Shown: positions 1 through 8,463 of the stretch, piece after piece
Numbering within the stretch: the first letter of the stretch is position 1
Layout: each line of letters begins with the position of its first letter
The notes under the pieces: generated by a model
What the model saw: the letters and a program-made list of their open reading frames with translations, nothing else
The model's database searches: none
What the model was told of the DNA's origin: nothing
Source of the DNA: Enterococcus montenegrensis
GTDB lineage: Bacteria; Bacillota; Bacilli; Lactobacillales; Enterococcaceae
Assembly (NCBI RefSeq): GCF_029983095.1
Contig: NZ_CP120467.1
Span: 614,501 to 678,500 of the forward strand
Direction of reading: 5' to 3'
DNA: 64,000 nucleotides
Position numbers and translations under genes: made by a program

Positions 1-1947
1 ACGCTGACTATCATAGGTTGTATGGGAAAGATAAGTCAGCACCTTGCCTCCTTCAAAATACATAGCTTTTAAAAGACGCGTATTTTCTTTGGCATTAATC
101 ACACTAAAACGCGTCCATTTGCGGCCAATGATACTACTAATTTCATTTTTCATTTTTTGACTATATTTATCAGCCCCATAATAGCCTAAGAAATTAGCAC
201 CTTGATTATCCGAATGCTTACAAGTCCAGTTCATAATTGTATCTAAAGAATAATAGTTACCAAAACGTTTGGATTGTAAAATGCCAGCCCCGCCCCGCAT
301 ATAAGATAAAGACATTTTATTGATCGCATCGGTGTAACGATATTTTTTATAAGGATTTAACTTTTTGGCATTGATTTGCTTTTGCGTATAATACAAAGCC
401 GGTAATTTGCCGGTGCTGGCCGCATGAAAATTTTTATTTCCATTTATTTGGGCCACGCTACCGTCGGTTAAACTCATCACATAAATGCCTAAATTTTTAT
501 TTTTATATTTACGATTGAGTAATTGTTGCACCTGTTTTAATTTTTGGGCTTTGGAAGTTGCTTGTTTTGTGGCACCAGCATTAATGTATCCTTGCCATTT
601 GCCAGATTGAGTATAAAGACTTAAATAGCGAGCTCCATTTGCGTGCTCGTAGTAGCCTTTAGCAACATACAGACTGCCCATTAGCTTTTGACTTGTATTT
701 TTCTTTTGCCATTTAAAATTTTGCCATAATGGTTGATTTTTGTTGGTTAAAACAACGCTCTTCCCCCACTTTTGATAAATGCCTTGAGGACCGGCGGCTG
801 CTTTTGTGGCGGCACTATTTAAATAGCCAATCCAGTTGCCTTTTTGATTATAAAGTGTGTAATAAGTTGCGCCATTAACATGGCGATAAAGACCGCGAGC
901 CAAAAATGTTTTGCCGTAAAGATTTCTAGTTTTATTGCGATATTTCCAGTTGAAATTTTGATGAATTTGATAATTTTTATTGGTAATAGTAACGTATTTG
1001 CCTAATTTTTGGTAAACTCCTTGTCCACCGGGGGCAGTTGTGGTTGCTTTGACATTGGTAAATCCGACTCGTACTTGCTTGCCGCCTTTAAGTTGGTAAA
1101 GGCTGTAATAATCATTGCCGTCAAAATGGTGGTATAACTCTTTTACTAAAAAGGACTGCTGATAATATTTTTTAGTCGTTTGTGTGGTACTCTGAATCCA
1201 AGATTGCAAAAATGGATAATTTGTAGCGGTTAAGGTTACATATTTTTGCTGTTTAATCGCAGTTCCTGCAATTGAGGTGATATTGGTACTACTGGCTTTA
1301 ATAAAGCCAACGAAATTTCCTTTATTTGAATATAAATCAAAATATTGCTCACCGTCGGCATGAAGGTAAGTATTGCGACTTTGCCAAGTTTTCAGTGTCA
1401 AAGGATTGGTTGACTGTCCATTTTGTAAGGTGTTATCTCCCCAATATGTTGTGGCATTTTTGAAGGTGAGATACTGAATTTTAGGTTGAGGCAATCCCAG
1501 TGGACTATCACTTAGGACACCGCTAGTAGCTAAGACATAAAATATGGTTTGACCTTGCAATTTGTAATAGACTTTATCATCAAAAGTGGTGATTTTACTT
1601 AAAATTTGGAAAGTCTGCTGGAAATAATTTTTTGTTATTCCTGCTGGTGTTGCTGTGAAATCTGTCCAAAAGTTATCATTTGGCGTTGTAATGGTAAAGT
1701 ATTTCTTTTCACTGGCTGTTGTATAAAACGCAGGGGCGGTGTTCTTTTTTTGCAGTTGTGCTTCATCTTTTCTGTCTGTTGTTGCGATAGTTTCATTATG
1801 TAACGAGGTACTTGTCTCTTTTGTGATGCTAGTGATTGTTTCTGTTACTTCTTCTTGCATACTCGTGTTTGTTGTTGCTGCTAAAGCGCTGGACGAAAAA
1901 GAAATCACTAACGCCAAACCAACGAATATCAACCCGACCTTTTTCAT
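1..1947 (-). CDS. Secreted serine hydrolase, class A beta-lactamase fold, with GW/SH3-like repeats (3' partial)
   Basis: The gene runs off the left edge, with 649 codons visible. It starts at ATG 1947 behind AGGAGG (1954-1959). Residues 1-23 form a signal peptide (MKK, hydrophobic core, ALA). Residues ~60-480 hold several ~80-residue modules with motifs such as YYTLYNQKGNWIGYLN, which resemble GW/SH3_8 cell-wall-binding modules. The C-terminal part carries an SxxK motif (STGK, S511-K514) and an SDN motif (S579-N581) with spacing like class A beta-lactamases and related penicillin-binding hydrolases. The third motif (KTG) would lie beyond the edge. The protein is probably exported and bound to wall polymers. 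Whether it hydrolyses peptidoglycan peptides, beta-lactams or another ester or amide cannot be told. The fold call is good; the substrate is unknown. Confidence 0.8.
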   Translation of the reverse strand, partial: MKKVGLIFVGLALVISFSSSALAATTNTSMQEEVTETITSITKETSTSLHNETIATTDRKDEAQLQKKNTAPAFYTTASEKKYFTITTPNDNFWTDFTATPAGITKNYFQQTFQILSKITTFDDKVYYKLQGQTIFYVLATSGVLSDSPLGLPQPKIQYLTFKNATTYWGDNTLQNGQSTNPLTLKTWQSRNTYLHADGEQYFDLYSNKGNFVGFIKASSTNITSIAGTAIKQQKYVTLTATNYPFLQSWIQSTTQTTKKYYQQSFLVKELYHHFDGNDYYSLYQLKGGKQVRVGFTNVKATTTAPGGQGVYQKLGKYVTITNKNYQIHQNFNWKYRNKTRNLYGKTFLARGLYRHVNGATYYTLYNQKGNWIGYLNSAATKAAAGPQGIYQKWGKSVVLTNKNQPLWQNFKWQKKNTSQKLMGSLYVAKGYYEHANGARYLSLYTQSGKWQGYINAGATKQATSKAQKLKQVQQLLNRKYKNKNLGIYVMSLTDGSVAQINGNKNFHAASTGKLPALYYTQKQINAKKLNPYKKYRYTDAINKMSLSYMRGGAGILQSKRFGNYYSLDTIMNWTCKHSDNQGANFLGYYGADKYSQKMKNEISSIIGRKWTRFSVINAKENTRLLKAMYFEGGKVLTYLSHTTYDSQR

Positions 1948-1994
1948 AGTTATCCTCCTTTTTTTGTTTCCGCTTTCATTTTTGATGGTACCAT

Positions 1995-2029
1995 AAAAGG
2001 GTCCCCCAGCAAAAAGAGAACCCTTTTTT
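1995..2029 (-). terminator. Rho-independent terminator, probably bidirectional
   Basis: AAAAGGGT (1995-2002) pairs with ACCCTTTT (2020-2027). A T-run follows on the plus strand, and TTTT closes the stem on the minus strand. It lies just after the GIY-YIG gene on the minus strand, so it most likely ends that operon before the hydrolase gene. Confidence 0.6.
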
Positions 2030-2040
2030 AGACGATTTAG

Positions 2041-2316
2041 TTAAAGTTGATTTTGCTTTTGATGGGCTTTTAAATAGGCTTCTTTTTGTAGTCGGCTTAA
2101 CTTTTTAAAGGCAGCTTCAGCTTTAGTTGCACTACTGCGATCAAAAAAGACTTCTGCATGCACCATTTGTAGTGGTCGTCTTTTTTTTAGCCGAGTATAC
2201 TTGGAACCAACGCCGTCATTATGTTCTTTTAAGCGGCGGGTCAAATCTGTCGTATAGCCGGCATAAAAAGTATTATCTCGGCATAAGAGAACATAAAAAT
2301 AATGCTTATTGGCCAT
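2041..2316 (-). CDS. GIY-YIG nuclease-domain protein (YazA/YhbQ type)
   Basis: A small (91 aa) single-domain protein. The GIY-YIG core is visible as YFYVLLC near residues 6-12 and AGYTTDLTRRLKEHN, with the conserved Arg and His-Asn of this family. Such proteins are thought to be structure-specific nucleases, but the cellular role of this subfamily is unsettled. I place the start at ATG 2316 (MANKHYF), which overlaps the end of the upstream methyltransferase gene by 11 bases. A longer in-frame start exists at 2349 but lies inside that gene and adds no family sequence. In many Bacillota this gene sits directly after the tRNA1(Val) methyltransferase gene, as here, so the two are probably co-transcribed. 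Confidence 0.85.
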   Translation of the reverse strand: MANKHYFYVLLCRDNTFYAGYTTDLTRRLKEHNDGVGSKYTRLKKRRPLQMVHAEVFFDRSSATKAEAAFKKLSRLQKEAYLKAHQKQNQL

Positions 2317-3040
2317 AAAGCATCGCCTTAATAGTTGGGGTATATTCATTTGTTTTGGAATATACGGTTAGTGGTGGCAAAATTTTAAATCCGTCTTTTT
2401 TACCATTTTTTATTCCTTCAACTAAAACAATATTTGCATCTTTATTGGCTTTAGGGTAGACAAATTGAACGCGCTTTGGCGCGATGCGATAGGCCTGCAT
2501 CAATTCTAAAATTTCTAAAAAACGATCAGGTCGATGGACTAAAGCCAAGCGTCCATTCATCTTTAGCATTTGGCTGGAGACGTCAATGACGTCTTCTAGT
2601 GTCGCGTGGATTTCATGGCGGGCAATGGCCAAATGGGGATTAGGATTTTTTTCATTTGTCGCTAGGTTTTTAAAATAAGGAGGATTGCACAAGACCAGTT
2701 CTACCGAATCTTTTTTTATAACCGATAAGCTATCTTTTAAATTTAGTTCATAGACTTTTAGCTGTTCTTCCAAATGGTTTAAAGCGATACTGCGTTGTGC
2801 CATATCCGCTAAGCGGGGTTGAATTTCGATTTGATCAATTTTGGCATTTGTTTTATGACTGACAAAAAGACCAACCGCCCCGTTGCCAGCACAGAGATCA
2901 ACAATTTTACCTCGCTTGGGAATATTGGGAAAGTTTGCCAGTAAGACGGCATCGATGGAAAAAGAAAAGACGTCTTTACTTTGAATGATCTTAATTCCTT
3001 CTGCGTATAAAGCATCAATACGTTCATTTTTATTTAACAC
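2306..3040 (-). CDS. tRNA1(Val) (adenine-37-N6)-methyltransferase-like protein
   Basis: A SAM-dependent N6-adenine methyltransferase of the TrmN6/YabB family (244 aa). Motif I is VDLCAGNGAVG (residues 48-58), and the catalytic NPPY motif of N6-amino methyltransferases is at 119-122. The family modifies A37 of tRNA-Val in Gammaproteobacteria; the Bacillota members are assigned by homology. The start is GTG at 3040 with a weak AGGTG upstream. The gene is followed with overlap by the GIY-YIG gene. The role is well supported, the exact substrate less so. Confidence 0.85.
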   Translation of the reverse strand: MLNKNERIDALYAEGIKIIQSKDVFSFSIDAVLLANFPNIPKRGKIVDLCAGNGAVGLFVSHKTNAKIDQIEIQPRLADMAQRSIALNHLEEQLKVYELNLKDSLSVIKKDSVELVLCNPPYFKNLATNEKNPNPHLAIARHEIHATLEDVIDVSSQMLKMNGRLALVHRPDRFLEILELMQAYRIAPKRVQFVYPKANKDANIVLVEGIKNGKKDGFKILPPLTVYSKTNEYTPTIKAMLYGQ

Positions 3041-3269
3041 AATTTACACCTGCAATTTTTTTTAATTGAAAATCTCTACTCGTATTATACTCGACTGATA
3101 AAGTGGTGCAACTGTTGGTAAAAAAAGCTTGTCAAAAGATACTTTTTTTTGCATACTTAGACCGTGTTGTATTTGAAATAATTTGTGTAAGGGCAAAAAT
3201 AGAAGGATTACTCCTTACCCATTAAAAACGCAACTTGCAGATAATGAGAGAAATAGAGAGGAAGATCAG

Positions 3270-3887
3270 ATGTTTTTTACCATGATGCGGGGCATTGTCC
3301 GCTTTTTATTATTTGTACTAAACGGTAATTCTGAATTTCAAAATAAGATTGCATTACCACAGAATGAAAATTATATTTTAGTTGCACCTCATAGGACTTG
3401 GTGGGACCCATTGTACATGGCAGTCGGCGCGAGACCGAAAAAATTCAGTTTTATGGCGAAGGAAGAATTATTCAAAAATCCTATTTTGCGTTTCATTTTA
3501 ATTCACGCCAATGCTTTTCCAGTTGACCGCAAAAAACCGGGTCCTTCTGCCATTAAAACTCCAGTAAAGTTGTTAAAAAATACTGATCTAAGTTTAATTA
3601 TGTTCCCTAGTGGTACCCGGCATGCCACTGAGCTAAAAGGGGGCATGGCACTCATTGCTAAAATGGCTAAAGTTAAGATTGTGCCTTGTGTTTACCAAGG
3701 ACCATTGACCTTTAAAGATTTGCTAAAACGAAAAAAAGTTACCATGCGTTTTGGTGAACCCATTGATATTAGCGATGTGAAAAAAATTGATAAAGAAGGC
3801 ATGGCGGTGGTGGAAACGCGCATTCAAACGGCCTTTGATCAATTGGATCGCGCCATTGATCCTAATTTTAAATATATTGTTAAATAA
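3270..3887 (+). CDS. plsC: 1-acyl-sn-glycerol-3-phosphate acyltransferase (PlsC family)
   Basis: A 205-aa membrane-associated acyltransferase that would transfer an acyl chain to lysophosphatidic acid, making phosphatidic acid. The HxxxxD catalytic motif is HRTWWD (residues 41-46). The second substrate motif, usually FPEGTR, reads FPSGTR (112-117), so the usual Glu is Ser. I chose ATG 3270, preceded by AGAGAGGAAG. An upstream in-frame start at 3183 would add a charged 29-residue tail unlike the family. The gene stands alone, with a terminator 7 bases after its stop. Family assignment is firm, acceptor specificity is not. Confidence 0.85.
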   Translation: MFFTMMRGIVRFLLFVLNGNSEFQNKIALPQNENYILVAPHRTWWDPLYMAVGARPKKFSFMAKEELFKNPILRFILIHANAFPVDRKKPGPSAIKTPVKLLKNTDLSLIMFPSGTRHATELKGGMALIAKMAKVKIVPCVYQGPLTFKDLLKRKKVTMRFGEPIDISDVKKIDKEGMAVVETRIQTAFDQLDRAIDPNFKYIVK

Positions 3888-3894
3888 TTTTTTT

Positions 3895-3921
3895 ACCAGC
3901 GTATTTTACGCTGGTTTTTTT
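3895..3921 (+). terminator. Rho-independent terminator after plsC
   Basis: ACCAGCGT-ATTTT-ACGCTGGT forms a perfect 8-bp stem followed by seven T residues. Confidence 0.9.
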
Positions 3922-4050
3922 ATAGTCAAAAATGAAGGAATTATCTCATTTTTAAAGTTTGCACGGGGATTTTAATTGTTCATAAATGAAGTGATGTTGT
4001 TGATAAAGTCTTTTTTTTTAGGCATTCTTACAAGCAGTAGCCGTGACTTT

Positions 4051-4077
4051 TTGAAAAGGGGTTGAAAGTGTTATAAT
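4051..4077 (+). promoter_or_regulatory. Probable sigma-A promoter for sbcDC
   Basis: TTGAAA (4051-4056) and TATAAT (4072-4077) are separated by 15 bases. The -10 is perfect, the spacer short. It lies about 40 bases before the sbcD start. Confidence 0.5.
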
Positions 4078-4115
4078 GGTCTGAAGATGCTTTTTTAGAA
4101 AGGTTGGAGTACAAA

Positions 4116-5243
4116 TTGCGTTTTTTACACACGGCAGATTGGCATATTGGCAAAAAATTAAACGGTTTTGATCTCTTAAAAGAACAAAGTGCCGCCATTG
4201 ACCAAATTTTATCGTTGGCTTTAGCAGAAAAAGTTGATGCAGTGGTAGTGGCTGGAGATTTGTATGATCGGGCGGTGCCAGCAGTAGATGCTGTCAATTT
4301 ATTTAATGAAAAAATTATCGCCTTTAACTTGCAAAATAAATTACCGCTGCTGGCCATATCTGGTAACCATGATAGTCATGAACGCCTAAATTTTGGGACG
4401 CCTTGGTTTAGTCATACCGATTTTTATTTACATACAGAGTTGGTGCAAGCTTTTGAACCGGTGGAACTAGCAGATACACAATTTTTTCTTTTGCCATACT
4501 TTGAGCCCTTTAATGCGCGCGTTTACTTTCAAGACGATAGCATTAAAACTTTAGCCGAGGCTATCAAAAGCGTAATAGCCGAAATGAAGCGCCGCTTTAA
4601 GCCGAATATGCGGCACGTATTAGTTGCGCATTTTTTTGCAGCTGGTAGCAGTAAAAGTGATTCTGAAACAAAAATCATGGTAGGCGGTTTGGATAGTGTA
4701 CCGGTAGATTTGTTGCAGGATTTTGATTATGTTGCCTTGGGTCACTTGCATAATCATTCTGCGCTTAATCATTTGACAGTACAATACAGTGGTGCACCGT
4801 TAAAATATGCGATTTCAGAAGAAAAGCAAACAAAAGGAGTTTATATCGTTGATACCAGCGACTTATCCCGCACATTTTATCCTTTGTCTCCGTTACATGA
4901 CTTACAAAGGCTTGTGGCCAGTTATGAAGAATTATTGACACCAGCTTTTTATCAAAAAATTGCAAGAGAAGATTTTTTACACATTCAATTAACTGACCGT
5001 GGGGTTATCCCTAATTTGATGAATCAATTACGCGTAATCTACCCCAGACTCTTGGGGATTGAGCGAGTAAATCCGCTTGAAAGTAAAGCGCAACTGACCC
5101 AACTAAAAAAAAGAGCAGATACGCCGAAAAAAGTCGTTAGCGATTTTTTTGCTGAAATGACCAATGAAGATTTAACTGCCAACCAAGAGAAATGGTTAGC
5201 AAAAGGGTTACAAGCAGTAGAAAAATTAACCAAAGAAGATTAA
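4116..5243 (+). CDS. sbcD: Exonuclease SbcCD, nuclease subunit SbcD
   Basis: A Mre11-type metallophosphoesterase (375 aa), the nuclease half of the SbcCD complex that cuts hairpins and processes double-strand ends. Metal-binding motifs are in order: HTADWHIG (residues 5-12), GDLYDR (47-52), GNHDSHER (83-90) and later a GHLHNH motif. I chose TTG 4116, giving MRFLHTADWH, because GGAG at 4106-4109 is spaced correctly for it; an in-frame TTG at 4104 is inside that ribosome-binding region. The sbcC gene follows after 55 bases with its own strong Shine-Dalgarno, forming the usual sbcD-sbcC operon. Confidence 0.95.
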   Translation: MRFLHTADWHIGKKLNGFDLLKEQSAAIDQILSLALAEKVDAVVVAGDLYDRAVPAVDAVNLFNEKIIAFNLQNKLPLLAISGNHDSHERLNFGTPWFSHTDFYLHTELVQAFEPVELADTQFFLLPYFEPFNARVYFQDDSIKTLAEAIKSVIAEMKRRFKPNMRHVLVAHFFAAGSSKSDSETKIMVGGLDSVPVDLLQDFDYVALGHLHNHSALNHLTVQYSGAPLKYAISEEKQTKGVYIVDTSDLSRTFYPLSPLHDLQRLVASYEELLTPAFYQKIAREDFLHIQLTDRGVIPNLMNQLRVIYPRLLGIERVNPLESKAQLTQLKKRADTPKKVVSDFFAEMTNEDLTANQEKWLAKGLQAVEKLTKED

Positions 5244-5298
5244 GGACAATTCATTAGATATATATGAAAGTTGTTTTAACAAGGAGGAAACCACCGCG

Positions 5299-8200
5299 AT
5301 GCAGCCACGTACTTTACGCATGAAAAATTTTGGTCCATATCTGGATGAAACCGTTGAATTTGGGGCTTTTTTAGACCAGGGCTTATTTTTGGTCAGCGGG
5401 AAAACCGGTGCTGGAAAAACAACAATTTTTGATGGAATGACCTTTGCTTTATTCGGTCAAACCTCTGGCAAATTGCGTAGTGGTAAAGAAATGCGTTCCC
5501 TTTTTGCGCAGCCGACAGAAGAAACGGAAGTGACGTTTTCTTTTAGCCACGGCGGCTTACTTTACGAAGTGATGCGACGCCCCGAACAAGTGGTAGCTAA
5601 AAAGCGGGGGACTGGTACCACTATAAGAGCCGGCAAAACAACGCTGACTATTTATGACGAACTAGGAAACGAAAAGAAACAATACACTAAAAATGTCGAT
5701 TATGAACTTTATCAACTACTACACTTAACCGCAGACCAGTTTTTCAAAATCATCATGTTACCACAAGGTGAATTTCGTAATTTTCTCGTTGCTTCAAGCA
5801 CAGATAAAGAACAAGTTTTACGACGCTTGTTTGACACAGAAATTTACCAAAATTTGCAAACTTGGTTAAAAGAACAAGCAGCCGCTAAAAATCAAAGTAT
5901 TGCAGAAAAACAAACACAAGCCGCAGCTTTAGTCGATAGTTTTAAATGGTTTAAAAATGCTGCTGTTTTTTCGACCTTGACTGAAACCCTAACTGCTTGG
6001 CAAGGTGATTTAGAAGAATTAGGCAGGGCGGTCGCCAACCAAACCGAAGTGGTTGCAAACTTAACTGCAAAAAAGAATAAGGCCGAAAAACAGTACTATC
6101 AAGCAGAAGAGTTAAAACGCAGCTTTGATGAACTAAAAAAAGTTTTGGAAGAAGAAAGCAACTTAGCTTTAGAAAAAACGGTGATAACACAAAAAAAAGA
6201 TGAGCAAAATTGGCTCTTGTGGCTCCAACAACACCTGCCGCTGATCAATTCTGTTAAATTGGCTGCAAGTAAAGTCAATCTTCAAGCTGATAAATTAGCC
6301 ATCGCAAAAAAAGAATCGCAAAAAAATGCAGAAGCACTGGAAATCTGGCAAGAGCAAAGAAAGACTGTAGCAGCGTGGACATCACAGTTAGAGGCAGCGC
6401 AAAAGTCGCTTCACAATTTAGAAGTGAAACTTCCCCAAGCCCAACTATTGGAACAACAACGACAAATACTTGCCACAAAAAAAATTACTAGTGAAAAAAC
6501 GCAAGCTGAGCTGACAATACTGAATCAAGCTATTGCTACTTTACAGCTAAGTCTTAGTCAGCAAGAACAGCTCACAAAAAAAAGCAGCCAGTGGCAAAAA
6601 ACGATGACTGCCTTAACAAAAATACAGCAAACAGTCCGTGATTATGAAAAATTAATTGAAACAAAAACTTCTCAAAACAAAGAGTTACAGTTGACCAAAA
6701 ATACAATGACTAAGTTGCAAGTTACGATTCGTAACTTGCAAGCAGAGCTAAAGGATGCAGAAGAAAACTACCGTTTGCAAAAAAGCAATTACGCAAAAGC
6801 CATGATTGCCCGATTAAGTTTAGATCTAGTTTCTGGGGAGGCCTGTCCAGTTTGTGGGGCAACTGAGCATCCTATGGTAGCCCAGCATGATTTGACTTTA
6901 AAGACGGTTACAGAAAGTGAAGCCTTATTAAATGCAGCTGAAGAAAAAAGAGCAGATTTAGCTGAGGCGCTTGCCCGCAACTATACAAAACAAGAACAAT
7001 TGACACAAGAAGCAGATAAATTTCAAAAGCTAATCCTCAAAACCCAAGCAGAAATGACCGACTTAAAAGAGCAGATTACTCGTGATTTTACCCTGTTACA
7101 GACAATAGGAGAAAAAGAGGATGTATTTACAGCAATCACGCGTTTTTTTGCACAACAAGAACAACTAGGCAATGAGATTCAAAAGGCAAGTGAAACACAA
7201 GCTGAAATAGCAGTGAAATTGGCCGAGAAAAATGAAGAACGCCAAACTTTGACAAGTCGCTACCAAAAAGAAGTTAATCAACTAGAACGACTTAAAGGAG
7301 AAGTTGAAAGTTTACAAGGTCAAGTTGGTAAAAGTGACGCACCTGTTTTACGTCATCAGATTGAAGTTTTCACAACCGAAATCAAAAAACTAAATGCACA
7401 ATTGCAAAAAGATCAAACCACAGGTGAAAATTTAAAAGCCGCGGCCAAAAGCTATTACGCACAAATTAAAGAGTTATCAGATTATCATCGCGAGGCGCAA
7501 CTAGAAGTGGAAAAATTAGACGCACAACTTACAACAAGCTTAGCGTCTTCTCCACGAGAACTTTCTAAAAAGCAGCTGCTAGAGCAATTTGTAGACGAGA
7601 AAAAACTACATGAGGTATCAGAAGCAATAAAAACGTACGAAAATAAGCTATTGTTAATAAAAGAGCAAAAACAAAAGCTACAAGAACATTTGAAAGAACA
7701 AGAAATGCCGCAACTTGCCCAAATGGCGGTTTCTTATGAAAACGCGCAAGTACAATTGCGTGAAAGCCAACAACGGCTTTTACTTTTAAAAGAACAGCAA
7801 AAAGATAACGAGCAATTAGTGGCAAGGTTAAAAACATTGCTTGCTTCCCACGAAAAATCTTTGGCTAAATTGGCAGAAATAGAACAGTTAAGTCAAGTAT
7901 TGAGTGGGAAAAATACGTATAAAACTAGTTTAGAACGCTATGTTTTACAAGCTTATTTAGCTGAAATTTTAACATTAGCCAATGTTCGCTTAGAACAGTT
8001 GACTAATGGTCGTTATCAATTTAGTTTAGCGGAAAAATCAGATGGTGGTCGTGGTCAAAAGGGACTAGATATCGATATATATGATGACAATGCAGGGCAA
8101 GTGAGACGCGTTCAAACATTATCAGGTGGTGAAAGCTTTATTGCGGCTTTAGCTTTGGCATTATCTTTAGCCGATGTCATTCAAAATAAGACCGGTGGCA

Positions 8201-8415
8201 TTGCTCTTGATGCTTTGTTTATTGATGAAGGTTTTGGTTCGCTAGATGAAGAAGCGTTAGAAATGGCGTTAGAATCTTTAAGTACACTCGAAACACAAGG
8301 AAGGTTAATTGGGATTATTAGTCACGTACCAGCCTTAAAAGAAAAGATTGTAAGGCAGATAAATGTTAAAACTAATGGTGCCGGTCAAAGTAAGATTGCA
8401 GTGAAATTAGCTTAA
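5299..8415 (+). CDS. sbcC: Exonuclease SbcCD, ATPase subunit SbcC
   Basis: A Rad50-like SMC-family ATPase (1038 aa), partner of SbcD. Walker A is GKTGAGKTT (residues 34-42). Long glutamine- and lysine-rich coiled-coil arms flank a zinc hook CPVC (C516, C519). The ABC signature LSGGES starts at 941, and Walker B (LFIDEGFGSLD) follows. The start ATG 5299 has AAGGAGG 11 bases upstream. Only 48 bases separate it from the helicase gene downstream, and there is no terminator between them, so all three may be one transcript dealing with DNA ends and unusual structures. Length and all motifs are typical. Confidence 0.97.
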   Translation: MQPRTLRMKNFGPYLDETVEFGAFLDQGLFLVSGKTGAGKTTIFDGMTFALFGQTSGKLRSGKEMRSLFAQPTEETEVTFSFSHGGLLYEVMRRPEQVVAKKRGTGTTIRAGKTTLTIYDELGNEKKQYTKNVDYELYQLLHLTADQFFKIIMLPQGEFRNFLVASSTDKEQVLRRLFDTEIYQNLQTWLKEQAAAKNQSIAEKQTQAAALVDSFKWFKNAAVFSTLTETLTAWQGDLEELGRAVANQTEVVANLTAKKNKAEKQYYQAEELKRSFDELKKVLEEESNLALEKTVITQKKDEQNWLLWLQQHLPLINSVKLAASKVNLQADKLAIAKKESQKNAEALEIWQEQRKTVAAWTSQLEAAQKSLHNLEVKLPQAQLLEQQRQILATKKITSEKTQAELTILNQAIATLQLSLSQQEQLTKKSSQWQKTMTALTKIQQTVRDYEKLIETKTSQNKELQLTKNTMTKLQVTIRNLQAELKDAEENYRLQKSNYAKAMIARLSLDLVSGEACPVCGATEHPMVAQHDLTLKTVTESEALLNAAEEKRADLAEALARNYTKQEQLTQEADKFQKLILKTQAEMTDLKEQITRDFTLLQTIGEKEDVFTAITRFFAQQEQLGNEIQKASETQAEIAVKLAEKNEERQTLTSRYQKEVNQLERLKGEVESLQGQVGKSDAPVLRHQIEVFTTEIKKLNAQLQKDQTTGENLKAAAKSYYAQIKELSDYHREAQLEVEKLDAQLTTSLASSPRELSKKQLLEQFVDEKKLHEVSEAIKTYENKLLLIKEQKQKLQEHLKEQEMPQLAQMAVSYENAQVQLRESQQRLLLLKEQQKDNEQLVARLKTLLASHEKSLAKLAEIEQLSQVLSGKNTYKTSLERYVLQAYLAEILTLANVRLEQLTNGRYQFSLAEKSDGGRGQKGLDIDIYDDNAGQVRRVQTLSGGESFIAALALALSLADVIQNKTGGIALDALFIDEGFGSLDEEALEMALESLSTLETQGRLIGIISHVPALKEKIVRQINVKTNGAGQSKIAVKLA

Positions 8416-8463
8416 CAAATAACAGCTTATGCTGTTTGCAAATATTAGATGGGAGAGATTTGG

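Noticed and set aside
8449..8463. ATG 8449 as start of the SNF2 gene
   Set aside because: It has no Shine-Dalgarno, while GGGAG lies inside the interval at the right distance for GTG 8464.
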